Shown: positions 17,019 through 25,587 of the stretch, in pieces | Layout of the letters: each line of letters opens with the position of its first letter | Numbering within the stretch: the stretch's first letter is position 1 | Assembly (NCBI RefSeq): GCF_001428005.1 | Contig: NZ_LMSB01000034.1 | Location: 185,978 to 249,977, forward strand | DNA: 64,000 nucleotides | Source: Arthrobacter sp. Soil736 | Lineage (GTDB): Bacteria; Actinomycetota; Actinomycetes; Actinomycetales; Micrococcaceae | Direction of reading: 5' to 3' | Position numbers and translations under genes: made by a program | Notes under the pieces: generated by a model | What the model saw: the letters and a program-made list of their open reading frames with translations, nothing else | The model's database searches: none | Told to the model about the DNA's origin: nothing

Positions 17019-17930
17019 CTATTTCGTGGTCAGGACAGGGCGCTTCACTTGCACGGGGATGCGGATTCCGGCAGTGGCGAGCCGCCGTTCCGTCTCTTCC
17101 GGGCTCACGTACTCCCCTACCGTCGGTGCGGCTCCCAGCGGAACCACCGAATGCACAATCGTGTGCTCGTAGACGTGCACGAGGTTGAAGGCCTGTCCGG
17201 CGTCTCGGCCGCGTGTGCCGCCCACCGGAACGTTCAGGTCCTGCGTGTAACACGTTGCTGAGGCCACCGACACCGGGATACCGGCGAACATGCCGGTGGT
17301 CGAATAGTGCAGGTGCCCGGCGAGGATGGTGCGCACGTCCGAGTTGCGGACAACTGCGGCCAGGGCCGCCTGGTCACGGAGCTCCACGAGCACGGAAAGG
17401 TCCAGGACAGAGGGCACCGGGGGATGGTGCAACGCGAGGATGGTGCCATCCGGGGCGGGGGTTTCCAGCTGGCCGGCAAGCCAGTCAAGCTGATCATCGC
17501 TGAGCTCACCGTGGTGGAACCCCGGCACGGAGGTGTCCATGGTGATGACCCGCAGGCCGTTTACGTAGTAGCTCTGGTCCACGGGATCGTCGTTGCCCGG
17601 CTGGTCCAACAGGCCGGCCCGGAAGTTGGCACGGTTGTCATGGTTGCCCATGGCCCAGATGACCTTGGCGCCAAGGTCCCTGCACGCCGGTTCAACGATC
17701 GCGCGGAGTTTGGCATAGGCCTCGGGGTCGCCTTTGTCTGCCAGGTCACCGGTGAAGATCACGGCTTCCGGGCGGGCGCCAGATGCCTGGACCTCGTCGA
17801 AAAGCTGGATCAGGCGGGCTTCGCTGTCTACGGCTCCATAAAGGGGGTCCGGACCTCCCAGCAGGTGGGGGTCACTCAGGTGGAGTAGAAAATGACGTGG
17901 CCGGGGGTGCTCGGCCTCGATGAGCTCCAT
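17019..17930 (-). CDS. Metallophosphoesterase (CpdA-like phosphodiesterase)
   Basis: The protein (303 residues from the chosen start) is a calcineurin-like metallophosphoesterase. Visible motifs are FLLHLSDPHLLGG (D-x-H), VIFTGDLADKGD (GDxxD), VIWAMGNHDNR (GNHD), LALHHPPVPS and the final ILAGHLHYS (GHxH), which together ligate two metal ions. This order is typical of class III cyclic-nucleotide phosphodiesterases; a cAMP substrate is plausible, not shown. Met at 17930 follows a GAAGG site; an in-frame upstream ATG at 18035 would add 35 residues of doubtful quality. The protein has no signal peptide. Single-gene unit. Confidence 0.88.
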   Translation of the reverse strand: MELIEAEHPRPRHFLLHLSDPHLLGGPDPLYGAVDSEARLIQLFDEVQASGARPEAVIFTGDLADKGDPEAYAKLRAIVEPACRDLGAKVIWAMGNHDNRANFRAGLLDQPGNDDPVDQSYYVNGLRVITMDTSVPGFHHGELSDDQLDWLAGQLETPAPDGTILALHHPPVPSVLDLSVLVELRDQAALAAVVRNSDVRTILAGHLHYSTTGMFAGIPVSVASATCYTQDLNVPVGGTRGRDAGQAFNLVHVYEHTIVHSVVPLGAAPTVGEYVSPEETERRLATAGIRIPVQVKRPVLTTK

Positions 17931-18104
17931 TGCTGCCTTCGCGGTAGTGAGGAAGCGGGGCGCCTCCTGTGTCCGTCTCAGTACGCTCCATCCAACCAGA
18001 TAAAAAGCGAACTTTGGGGAAACTGGAGTTGGCATGTTGAAAAATTACGGCTGCGCCGCCGCTTTCGGGCTACCTTCCTCGCTTTCGTTTCATGACGGCA
18101 GGCA

Positions 18105-18590
18105 TCACGCGATGACCGCCTCGATGGCTTGCCGCAGCTCCGGCGACGCCGGATCCACGGCGGAGGCGAACCGCCCCACAACTTCACCGTCACGGTTGAC
18201 CAGGAACTTCTCGAAGTTCCACGTGACCGTGCCCGGCAGAATGCTCTTCTTGAACTTGGTCAGCTCGCTGTACAGGGGGTGCCGCTCTTTGCCTCGGACA
18301 TGAGCCTTGGCGGTCAGGGGAAATGTTACGCCGAAGTTTTTCTCGCAAAAGTCGGCGATCGCCGCATCGTCGCCGGGCTCCTGCCCGCCGAACTGGTTAC
18401 AGGGGTCGCCCAGGATCTCGAGTCCCCTGCCGCGGTAGGCCATGTAGAGCTCTTCAAGGCCGGCGTACTGCCGCGTGAAGCCGCACTCGGAGGCCACGTT
18501 CACCACCAGCACTGCGTTCCCTTTAAAGCGTCCGAAATCGGTAGCGGTTCCGTCGTTGAGTGTCAGCGGAATCGTATGGAGGGAAGTCAC
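18105..18590 (-). CDS. Glutathione peroxidase family thiol peroxidase
   Basis: The 161-residue protein has the GPx signatures: NVASECGFTRQYAGLEEL with the peroxidatic Cys, ILGDPCNQFGGQEPG with the Gln, and VTWNFEKFLVNRDGEVVG with the Trp and Asn of the catalytic tetrad. Asp replaces the usual Phe in LGFPCNQF. With Cys at the active site it probably uses thioredoxin or mycothiol-linked reductants rather than glutathione. GTG 18590 is preferred: it aligns with the family N-terminus and follows GGAGAG. An ATG at 18653 has an AGGAGG ahead of it, but the extension is full of rare codons and crosses a palindrome, so I treat it as promoter. Confidence 0.9.
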   Translation of the reverse strand: MTSLHTIPLTLNDGTATDFGRFKGNAVLVVNVASECGFTRQYAGLEELYMAYRGRGLEILGDPCNQFGGQEPGDDAAIADFCEKNFGVTFPLTAKAHVRGKERHPLYSELTKFKKSILPGTVTWNFEKFLVNRDGEVVGRFASAVDPASPELRQAIEAVIA

Positions 18591-18617
18591 ATGGTGCTCT
18601 CCGACCGGGTGCATAGG

Positions 18618-18648
18618 TGTCATTAATGACAACGGTATTAGCTGCCGC
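18618..18648 (-). promoter_or_regulatory. Perfect 14-bp palindrome and possible -10 box upstream of the peroxidase gene
   Basis: TGTCATTAATGACA at 18618-18631 is a perfect palindrome. Reading toward the peroxidase gene, TAATAC (about 18643-18648 on the complement) lies just before it and could be a -10 box, which would put the palindrome at the transcription start. A repressor site is likely; no regulator gene is adjacent. Confidence 0.45.
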
Positions 18649-18670
18649 TGCATTCCTTCGACCTCCTAAC

Positions 18671-18709
18671 CCGGCTGGTGAACAGCCGGACGGCGGGCAG
18701 CCGCCCGCC
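18671..18709 (-). terminator. Two tandem stem-loops after the M23 peptidase gene
   Basis: GGCGGGC/GCCCGCC at 18692-18709 and CCGGCTG/CAGCCGG at 18671-18689 are two perfect 7-bp stems with 4-5 nt loops just beyond the peptidase stop. Neither has a T run. Confidence 0.45.
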
Positions 18710-18713
18710 GCAC

Positions 18714-20144
18714 CTACGGCGCGGCGGCGGGCTCCACCGTCACTGCACTTTCTGGTACGGCCTCTGTGGTGGCAGCCACAGGAGCGTCAGTTGAAACAAC
18801 CATCGACGACGACACGGGTGCCGGATCGGCCGTTGGGACCGGCTCAACCTGGGCGGGAGCCACGGCGTCCGTTGGCGTGGGAACCGGATCGGTCACCGGC
18901 ACGGGCTCCGTTGGTACCGGCTCCGCTGTCACGGCAGGTTCCGTGGGAGGAACCGGGTCAACGGGCGCCGGTTCGGTGGTCACAGGCGGCGGCTCCACCG
19001 GCGCCGGTTCAACCGGAGGCGGAGTCGGCTCGACCGGAGGCGGCGTCGGCTCGGGCGTGGGCGTGGGAGTGGGGGTCGGCGTCGGGGTCGGCGTCGGGGT
19101 GGGGGTCGGCGTCGGCTTCGGCGTGGCCGTCGGCTTGGGAGATGTGGTGGTGGTCGGCGTCGAGGTCACCCGTGTCGACGACGAACTGGGCACCAGTGTG
19201 GTCCCGGAGGCGCCGGCCGCGAAACTGGTCCGCGGATTGGCGGCCAAAGCGGCAGCAACGGGAGTCAGACTGTCGTCGGTGTTCCCGGGCAGATAGGGGA
19301 TGGCCCAGCCCGAGGTGATAGCGGTGCCGGGGTCGAAACTGGTCAGGACCGCCGGAGTCAGCCGGTCGATCTGCCGGATGGGCAGCATGGTCCAGTTCAG
19401 CGGGTTCTGGTGCTGTCCATCCTTAATTACTTCGAAATGCAGGTGGCACCCGGTTGAGGATCCGGTGTTGCCCACTTCTGCAATGACCTCACCAACCCGT
19501 ACCTGGTCGCCCTTTTCAACGGCAATGCCCTGCAGGTGGTTGTACGTAGTGATCAGCCCGTTCCCGTGGTCGATCTCCACCCGGTTACCACCGCCCCAGG
19601 GGTGCCATCCGGCTGCCCGGACCACTCCGGAGTCGGCTGCGTAGACGCGGGTTCCGCAGGCCGCGGCGTAGTCCTGGCCCCAGTGGAATTCGCCTTCCTC
19701 GCCCGTAAGCGGGTTGTGCCGCAGTCCAAACGGGGAAGTTGGGATGAGCACTTCAAGCGGCGCCATCAGGAAGCCTTCGCCCGGCCGCTGTAATTCAGCG
19801 GACGCGACGCCGGGCGATCGCGGCTTGGTTCCGTTCTTGGCTGTAGATGCGTCCACGACCGTCCGGCCGTAGGGGACCTTAGCCAGGGCGTCTGCGGCCA
19901 GCTCGCCCAGCGCGTGCCCTTCGTGTGTGCTGTCCGGATCAAGCAGCGCCGGGCCCACAACTCCGGAAGGAGCTGCCAGGGGTACGGCGTCCCCGACAGG
20001 TTGCTGCACTGAACTGGCCGGTCCTTGGAACCCAAAGGCGAAGACGGAAAACCCGACGACGACGGCCGCGGAGAGACTCCGCAATGCGATTCGTCCAGGT
20101 CCGATTATCCTCGGCGCGTGTCCGTTTCCCCCATGAGTTGCCAC
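18714..20144 (-). CDS. M23 family metallopeptidase with long Pro/Thr-rich C-terminal region
   Basis: The 476-residue protein has a hydrophobic N-terminal segment (SLSAAVVVGFSVFAFGF, about 20-36) for export. The LytM/M23 endopeptidase domain has the zinc ligands in GEFHWGQDYAAACG and CHLHFEVIKDG. The C-terminal ~160 residues consist of (PT)n, then PPPVEPT-type and EPV repeats. The domain hydrolyses peptidoglycan cross-bridges; the Pro/Thr tail probably spans or binds the wall. GTG 20144 is chosen because CAGGAG lies six bases upstream and the preceding residues are not export-like. The repeat DNA is strongly strand-biased, so the opposite strand is also open but is not a gene. Confidence 0.9.
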   Translation of the reverse strand: MATHGGNGHAPRIIGPGRIALRSLSAAVVVGFSVFAFGFQGPASSVQQPVGDAVPLAAPSGVVGPALLDPDSTHEGHALGELAADALAKVPYGRTVVDASTAKNGTKPRSPGVASAELQRPGEGFLMAPLEVLIPTSPFGLRHNPLTGEEGEFHWGQDYAAACGTRVYAADSGVVRAAGWHPWGGGNRVEIDHGNGLITTYNHLQGIAVEKGDQVRVGEVIAEVGNTGSSTGCHLHFEVIKDGQHQNPLNWTMLPIRQIDRLTPAVLTSFDPGTAITSGWAIPYLPGNTDDSLTPVAAALAANPRTSFAAGASGTTLVPSSSSTRVTSTPTTTTSPKPTATPKPTPTPTPTPTPTPTPTPTPTPEPTPPPVEPTPPPVEPAPVEPPPVTTEPAPVDPVPPTEPAVTAEPVPTEPVPVTDPVPTPTDAVAPAQVEPVPTADPAPVSSSMVVSTDAPVAATTEAVPESAVTVEPAAAP

Positions 20145-20387
20145 TGAATTCTCCTGAATTAGGACCCGCCAAACTCCTATCTCGACGAGCGTGTTCTCCA
20201 TTGTGGCCACACGGTCAGTCCGGGCGAAACCCCTAAAACTGGGGGGCTATACGGTGCTATTTATAGGCTTAAGGGGCAGTAAACCGTGTTCGCAGGTATG
20301 GAGCATGCGCGGAAACCCCCTGGAATTTCGCGGGCATTCGCTCTGTACCGGCTTAAGCCGTCGGCGTCCCTAGGCAAGAATGGAATC

Positions 20388-21296
20388 ATGCGGAATTTCC
20401 TTAGGGAATGGCAGTCGGAGGTTAGGCGGACACTCACCGGAAGCCCGGATGTCCCGCCCGAATGGTCACTCACGTTTGCCCAGGGGGACGACCCCGGCTA
20501 CTACCTCCCCGGGTCTGCAGTCTGGTCCGTCCACGGGGGCCTGCCGACGTTAATCGCAGGCATTCGGTCACTGCTCATGCAGTCGCTTCATCCCGGCGTC
20601 CTTGCAGGGGTCCACGACCACTCGAACTTCCGCGAGGACCCCGTGGGCCGGCTCGTCATGACAACCCGCTGGATTCACGCCGTCACGTACGGTTCCAAGG
20701 CCGACGCACTTGCCGCATGCAGGCGCGTGCAGCGGCTCCACGAGTCCGTGCGCGGTAAGTATATTGATGGACAGGGCGAGGTCCGGGACTACTCTGCCAA
20801 CGATCCCGAGTTGCTCCGGTGGGTCCACGTCACCTTCACCGACTCGTTCCTCTGCGCCCACAAGGTGTGGGGCGGGCCCATCCCGGGCGGTCCCGACGCG
20901 TACGTCCGGGAATGGGCGCAGGCAGGCCGGCTGATGGGTGTGGACGCGCCTCCGCTGAGCGAGGCCGACCTGAGGCCGCAACTGGATGCCTGGTTCGCGT
21001 CGGGCCAGCTTCGGGCCGACGAGCGTGTTGCCGAAACTGTCGCCTTCATCCGCAATCCGCCCCTGCATCCGTTCCTGATGCCCGGCTACCGCGTTCTGTT
21101 CGCGGCCGCTGTGCTCAGCCTGGAGCCCCGGTACCGCGCCATGCTTGGCCTGCGGACCGCCCGGCTTGGTCCCTTGCCGCTGCCGGTGACCATCGCTGCC
21201 CGGGTGACTCTCGCCGTCGTGCGCCTTGCGCTGGATCGGACCGGGCCAAGTGAACACGCGGCGCGGGAGCGGCTCCGCCGGCTGGGCGTGGCGTAG
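20388..21296 (+). CDS. DUF2236 (MpaB/latex-clearing-like) oxygenase family protein
   Basis: The protein (302 residues from ATG 20388) matches the DUF2236 family: SAVWSVHGGLPTLIAGIRSLLMQSLHP, GVHDHSNFREDPVGRLVMTTRW, and DSFLCAHKVWGG. The conserved His and Asp residues in these helices bind heme b in characterised relatives such as latex-clearing protein and MpaB. No signal peptide or membrane segment is seen. The frame is open to a GTG at 20286, but family members normally begin near MRNFLREW. The 243 bases upstream contain no other gene and are assumed to hold the promoters of this gene and the divergent peptidase. Substrate unknown. Confidence 0.88.
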   Translation: MRNFLREWQSEVRRTLTGSPDVPPEWSLTFAQGDDPGYYLPGSAVWSVHGGLPTLIAGIRSLLMQSLHPGVLAGVHDHSNFREDPVGRLVMTTRWIHAVTYGSKADALAACRRVQRLHESVRGKYIDGQGEVRDYSANDPELLRWVHVTFTDSFLCAHKVWGGPIPGGPDAYVREWAQAGRLMGVDAPPLSEADLRPQLDAWFASGQLRADERVAETVAFIRNPPLHPFLMPGYRVLFAAAVLSLEPRYRAMLGLRTARLGPLPLPVTIAARVTLAVVRLALDRTGPSEHAARERLRRLGVA

Positions 21297-21302
21297 GAAA
21301 CA

Positions 21303-21339
21303 GAAAACCCGGTTCCGACAATGTCAGAACCGGGTTTTC
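21303..21339. terminator. Bidirectional Rho-independent terminator
   Basis: GAAAACCCGGTTC (21303-21315) pairs with GAACCGGGTTTTC (21327-21339), with further pairing in the loop (GACA/TGTC). A-rich and T-rich edges let it act in both directions, for the oxygenase gene on + and the tRNA on the minus strand. Confidence 0.85.
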
Positions 21340-21342
21340 CGA

Positions 21343-21430
21343 TGGCGGAGAATGGGGGATTTGAACCCCCGAGGGCGTTAACCCAACACGCGTTCCAGGC
21401 GTGCGCCATAGGCCGCTAGGCGAATTCTCC
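21343..21430 (-). tRNA. tRNA-Ser (anticodon GGA)
   Basis: On the complement, the 7-bp acceptor stem GGAGAAT/ATTCTCC closes an 88-nt cloverleaf with an encoded 3' GCCA end. The anticodon arm is CACGC-CTGGAAC-GCGTG, giving anticodon GGA. A long variable arm (TTGGGTTAACGCCCTC region) and the T arm GGGGGTTCAAATCCCCC fit class II serine tRNA. A terminator follows directly. Confidence 0.96.
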
Positions 21431-21596
21431 AGTAGCTTCTGAATCAAAAGCAGATACTAGAATACCTGAACTTTTCGGCATCGCCCAATTGGGCCGATCG
21501 GGGGCTTCACACCGCCCGGGGACAGCCGGCACTGCGCCCGCCCTTCCGGCCTCAACGACCGGTGACGCGCGGGTGCCCGGCTGGCAGGATGGTGCC

Positions 21597-21920
21597 ATGT
21601 CCCAGCTCCACGCCCTGGTTGCCTATGTCCCCGAATCCCACGCCGAGGAAGTTCTCGCCGCCATCGGGGATGCCGGCGCCGGCCGGCTGGGCAACTATTC
21701 GCACTGTGCTTTTACGACTCCGGGCACCGGGCGCTTCACGCCCCTCCCCGGCGCCGAGCCCTTTATCGGCACAAGAGGCGTGCCGGAGCAGGTGGCCGAG
21801 GTCCGGATCGAGTGCATCGTCGAGGAGGAAACGCTCGACGACGTCATCCGGGCCCTGCGGGCGGCCCACCCTTATGAGGAACCCGCCTTCATGAGCTGGC
21901 CCGTGAACAGGCATCGGTGA
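21597..21920 (+). CDS. Small NIF3-associated-domain (YqfO/CutA-like) protein
   Basis: The 107-residue protein matches the stand-alone form of the domain inserted in NIF3/YqfO proteins, a ferredoxin-like fold related to PII and CutA. Visible signatures are LVAYVPESHAEEVLAAIGDAGAG, GNYSHCAFTTPGTGRFTPL, and AHPYEEPAF near the C-terminus. It is usually annotated as a NIF3 C-terminal-like protein; a trimer or hexamer binding a small ligand or metal is expected, but the function is unknown. The frame is open upstream, but the domain begins at ATG 21597. It lies between the tRNA and the SRP RNA. Confidence 0.85.
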   Translation: MSQLHALVAYVPESHAEEVLAAIGDAGAGRLGNYSHCAFTTPGTGRFTPLPGAEPFIGTRGVPEQVAEVRIECIVEEETLDDVIRALRAAHPYEEPAFMSWPVNRHR

Positions 21921-21997
21921 GGGGTCCGATATCGGGCCCGAGCGGCCGCTTCGGAGCCGATTCGGGGCACACCAAAACTTCGGGTAAACTGTCTGAC

Positions 21998-22088
21998 GGC
22001 CCCTCATGTGGCGTCATCCTGTTGAACTCCCCCAGGACCGGAAGGTAGCAAGGGTAAGCGGGCTCTGGCGGGTGCATGAGGGGTCTTT
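21998..22088 (+). ncRNA. ffs: Signal recognition particle RNA, small bacterial (4.5S) type
   Basis: The ends pair (GGCCCCTCATG with CATGAGGGGTC) and the apical domain contains CAGGACCGGAAGGTAGCAA, the diagnostic helix-8 sequence bound by Ffh, followed by GGGTAAGCGGG on the descending strand. Length is about 88 nt and it ends in TTTT. Position directly upstream of dnaX is a known actinobacterial arrangement. Confidence 0.95.
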
Positions 22089-22119
22089 TATGTCAGTCCC
22101 GATTGGTAGGGTTTTCTCT

Positions 22120-25100
22120 GTGACTGTTACTACTGCCCTTTACCGTAGATACCGCCCCGATTCGTTCGCGGACGTTATCGGGCAGGAACATGTCACGGAG
22201 CCGCTCATGACGGCCCTGCGGAAAAACCGGGTGAACCACGCCTACCTGTTCTCGGGTCCGCGCGGCTGCGGCAAGACCACGTCAGCCCGCATTCTGGCCC
22301 GCTGCCTCAACTGCGCCAAGGGCCCCACCGACACTCCCTGCGGCGTGTGCCCCAGCTGCGTGGAATTGGCCCGCGGCGGCTCCGGATCGCTCGACGTGAT
22401 CGAGATCGACGCCGCCAGCCACGGCGGTGTGGATGACGCCCGTGACCTTCGTGAGCGCGCCACGTACGCTCCGGTGCGGGACCGCTACAAGATCTTCATT
22501 ATCGACGAGGCCCACATGGTCACCTCGGCCGGCTTCAACGCCCTGCTGAAGATCGTTGAAGAACCCCCGGAACACATCAAGTTCATCTTTGCCACCACGG
22601 AACCGGACAAGGTCATCGGGACCATCCGGTCCCGCACGCACCACTACCCGTTCCGCCTGGTGCCGCCCGAGCCGCTCATGGCCTATCTGGAGCTTCTCTG
22701 CAAGCAGGAAAACGTGCCCGTAGCGCCCGGCGTGCTGTCGCTGGTCATCCGCGCCGGAGCCGGGTCCGTCCGCGATTCCCTCTCCGTCCTTGACCAGCTG
22801 ATGGCAGGCGCGGGCCCCGATGGCCTGGACTACGAGCTCGCCGTCGCCCTCCTTGGCTACACGCATGCTTCGCTCCTGGACGACGTCGTGGAGGCAATCG
22901 CCGCCTCTGACGCCGCCACCGTCTTCCGGGCAGTGGACCGCGTCATCCAGACGGGACACGATCCCCGCCGCTTCGTGGAAGACCTCCTGGAGCGGTTCCG
23001 GGATCTCATCATCATCCAGGCAATGCCGGAGAGCGCCCAGTCCATCCTCCGCGGCATGCCCGCGGACCAGATTGCCCGGATGCAGAACCAGGCGCACAAC
23101 CTCGGAGCGGCAGAGCTTTCCCGCGCGGCCGACGTCACCAATACCGCGCTGACGGAAATGACCGGTGCCACGTCCCCACGGCTGCACCTCGAACTGCTCT
23201 GCGCCCGCATCCTGCTGCCCAGCTCCGAACAGACCGAACGCGGCATCGCCGCCCGGATTGACCGCGTGGAGCGGAGACTGAACTACGCAGGGAACGACGT
23301 CGGCGCTCCCGCCGCCGTTTCTGCAGCCCCCGCAGCGGCTGCTTCTGCAGCACCAGCTCCTGCAGCTCCCGTTCCGCCGGCCGCGGCTTCCGCTGCTCCC
23401 GCAGCGGCCACAACTGCACCAGCCCCTTCCGCACCGGCCCCTTCTGCACCAGCCGTCCCGGCCGCCCAGCCTCCCGCTGGCCTGCAACCGGCAGCCTCCC
23501 CCGTCACCGCGCCAGCCGAGCGGGAGCCCCTCGCTGCACCCCGGATCAGTACCAACGACTGGCCGGTTGATGAGTCACCTGCGGGCGCCCGCCGGGTGAC
23601 TTCGGAACCGCCGGCCGCGGCCAGCCGGGAAGCTGCTACGCAAAGGCCGCCCGCCCAGCCCGTGCCGGAGCCCCGGCCCGCTCCCGGAGAGCAGGCAGCA
23701 CCGGCAATCCAGTCAGCGCCCGTCCAGCCGGCGCCCGTCAGCGGCTCACTGCCCGTCCCTGCCACGCCGCCTGCCCGGTATCCGGAGTCACGGCCGGAAC
23801 CGGCCGCGGCACAGTCTGCTCCGCCGCAGCGTGCGGCATCCGCACCGGCCGGCGCAGGTGCCGACGTCGAAGTTCTTCGCCGCGCCTGGCCGGAGATCCT
23901 GCAGACCCTCACCAAGATCAAACGCAGCACGTGGGCCCTCGTGGAGCCGAACGCCCAGGTCGGCCAGTTCGACGGCCAGGTGCTTACCCTCGTCTTCACG
24001 ACCTCCGGACTGGCCGGCGCCTTCGGCCGGGCGGATCACTCCGAAAATCTGCGGCAGGCCATCCATAAGACGATCGGCATCGACTGCCAGATCACTGCGG
24101 TGGCGGCCGGATCCAGCGGCCCAGCGAGCTCTGAGCCAAACCCAAAAGCGCCTACTAGCCGGGACGTCCCGGCTACCACGACGGATGCGGACTGGGGACT
24201 TGCCCCCGCCGCACCCGATTCCGCGCCGGCTTCAACGCCCGATTCCGCGCCGGCTTCACAGAGTCGCGCCGCTTCCGTTGCGGCTTCCTCCGCTGCGGGC
24301 CCTTCGGACGGAATTCCTTCGGACGGAGTTCCTTCCGGTGCGGGTCCGGTGCCTGCAGCGCGGCCGGCAGCTTCTGCCCCGGCCGTTTCCACCCCGGCTG
24401 CGTCCTCGTCGGCTGCGACTTCTTCGGCGGGTCCTTCGGCCGCATCGCGCTCGGCCAGCGTGGCCGGAACTGACGCCGGCCAGGCCGGCGCTTACTCCTA
24501 CCCGGACGACGATTGGGGGCCGCCCCTCGACGAGGACGCGCCGCCCCTCGATGAAGAGCCGCCCATGGACTGGGAACCTTCACGCCACACTCCGGAACTC
24601 CCTGTCCCGGCTTCGCCCGACCGGCCCCGCACGGCTGCGGCTTCCGCGCCTCCGGCTTCCGTCGCCCCGGCCTCCGCCGCATCCGGTAACCGCACGCCCG
24701 CGCGGGACACGTCCGATGATCCGTGGTCGCGTGCCGTCGAGCAGGCTCCCGGTGTGTGGCTCCTCGGTTCAGAGACCCATGTCGGCAGGTCCCAGAGCGA
24801 GTCCGGTGACGCGTCGGAAACGATTCCCCCGGAGCCGGCCGCCCCGCACTACGAACCGGCAGCGGCGCAGATTCCCCGGACCGGAGGCCCGGGAGCACAG
24901 GTCCCTGACGGTGCACCGGCCCCGGCGACAGGCCCGGCTGAGCCGCTGGGCAACGGGGGCACTCCCCCGCCAGCCGGAACGCCCGAGTCGGACGTGCCCC
25001 AGTTCGCCCCCGCCTACGCCATGGCATCCGCCCAGGCGTCCGGCAGCCACGATTACGGCGTCCCGGCACAGGGCATTCAGGCGCCCGCCGTGCAGGCTGT

Positions 25101-25488
25101 CGGTGCACAAACAGCTGTCGGTGCAGCAACACAGGTGCGGGTGCCGGTCTTCGCACCGAGCGCTGCCCCGGCTACGCAGCCCGGCCCGGCAGCCGCCCCG
25201 GCCCACTCGGCAGGAGCGACTGCAGCTGCGCCTCCGGTGCCCGGCAACGGGAAGCTGAGCCTTTACCAGAGACTGTCCAACAGCCCCGAGGCCGAGGCTG
25301 GACGGGCCAAGGCACCGGCCCGGCAGGTCGAGTCTGCTGCCCCTTATGTGCAGGACATTCCCAGCGCGGACGACGAAACCATCGAGGAGTCGGGCGTCTT
25401 TGGCCGGGCCGCCGTCGAGCGTATTCTGGGCGGAAAGCTCATTGAGGAACGGTCGCTGGACGGGAGCCCGCTGCTGCCCCGCTACTAG
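22120..25488 (+). CDS. dnaX: DNA polymerase III subunits gamma/tau
   Basis: The 1122-residue protein begins VTVTTALYRRYRPDSFADVIGQ. It has Walker A GPRGCGKTT at 46-54, a zinc knuckle (Cys 65, 74, 77, 80), Walker B IIDEAHM, and the clamp-loader lid through about residue 370. It is the ATPase subunit of the clamp loader. A long Ala/Pro/Ser linker (about 390-570) precedes a conserved tau-like domain (VLRRAWPEILQTLTKI, about 590-680). A second disordered region follows, ending with a conserved C-terminal tip (SVFGRAAVERILGGKLIEE). No slippery A-rich frameshift heptamer is seen. GTG 22120 fits homologues; an in-frame ATG at 22090 lies against the SRP RNA end. Confidence 0.97.
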   Translation: MTVTTALYRRYRPDSFADVIGQEHVTEPLMTALRKNRVNHAYLFSGPRGCGKTTSARILARCLNCAKGPTDTPCGVCPSCVELARGGSGSLDVIEIDAASHGGVDDARDLRERATYAPVRDRYKIFIIDEAHMVTSAGFNALLKIVEEPPEHIKFIFATTEPDKVIGTIRSRTHHYPFRLVPPEPLMAYLELLCKQENVPVAPGVLSLVIRAGAGSVRDSLSVLDQLMAGAGPDGLDYELAVALLGYTHASLLDDVVEAIAASDAATVFRAVDRVIQTGHDPRRFVEDLLERFRDLIIIQAMPESAQSILRGMPADQIARMQNQAHNLGAAELSRAADVTNTALTEMTGATSPRLHLELLCARILLPSSEQTERGIAARIDRVERRLNYAGNDVGAPAAVSAAPAAAASAAPAPAAPVPPAAASAAPAAATTAPAPSAPAPSAPAVPAAQPPAGLQPAASPVTAPAEREPLAAPRISTNDWPVDESPAGARRVTSEPPAAASREAATQRPPAQPVPEPRPAPGEQAAPAIQSAPVQPAPVSGSLPVPATPPARYPESRPEPAAAQSAPPQRAASAPAGAGADVEVLRRAWPEILQTLTKIKRSTWALVEPNAQVGQFDGQVLTLVFTTSGLAGAFGRADHSENLRQAIHKTIGIDCQITAVAAGSSGPASSEPNPKAPTSRDVPATTTDADWGLAPAAPDSAPASTPDSAPASQSRAASVAASSAAGPSDGIPSDGVPSGAGPVPAARPAASAPAVSTPAASSSAATSSAGPSAASRSASVAGTDAGQAGAYSYPDDDWGPPLDEDAPPLDEEPPMDWEPSRHTPELPVPASPDRPRTAAASAPPASVAPASAASGNRTPARDTSDDPWSRAVEQAPGVWLLGSETHVGRSQSESGDASETIPPEPAAPHYEPAAAQIPRTGGPGAQVPDGAPAPATGPAEPLGNGGTPPPAGTPESDVPQFAPAYAMASAQASGSHDYGVPAQGIQAPAVQAVGAQTAVGAATQVRVPVFAPSAAPATQPGPAAAPAHSAGATAAAPPVPGNGKLSLYQRLSNSPEAEAGRAKAPARQVESAAPYVQDIPSADDETIEESGVFGRAAVERILGGKLIEERSLDGSPLLPRY

Positions 25489-25587
25489 GCCCAACCGATC
25501 ACCGCCTGACAGCCGGGCATCCCTGCCCGGCCCCGCCGCGCCGGCCATGCCGGCCGGAGGCCTTCCAACCAAGTAATCGAGGACATT

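Noticed and set aside
19000..19140. Short tandem repeats resembling a CRISPR or minisatellite
   Set aside because: They encode the (PT)n and EP repeats of the peptidase; no spacer-repeat structure and no cas genes in the window.
18766..19296. A Gly/Val/Thr-rich frame (VGVGVGVG) on the + strand
   Set aside because: It is the complement of the Pro/Thr repeat of the M23 peptidase, whose signal peptide and catalytic domain support the minus strand.
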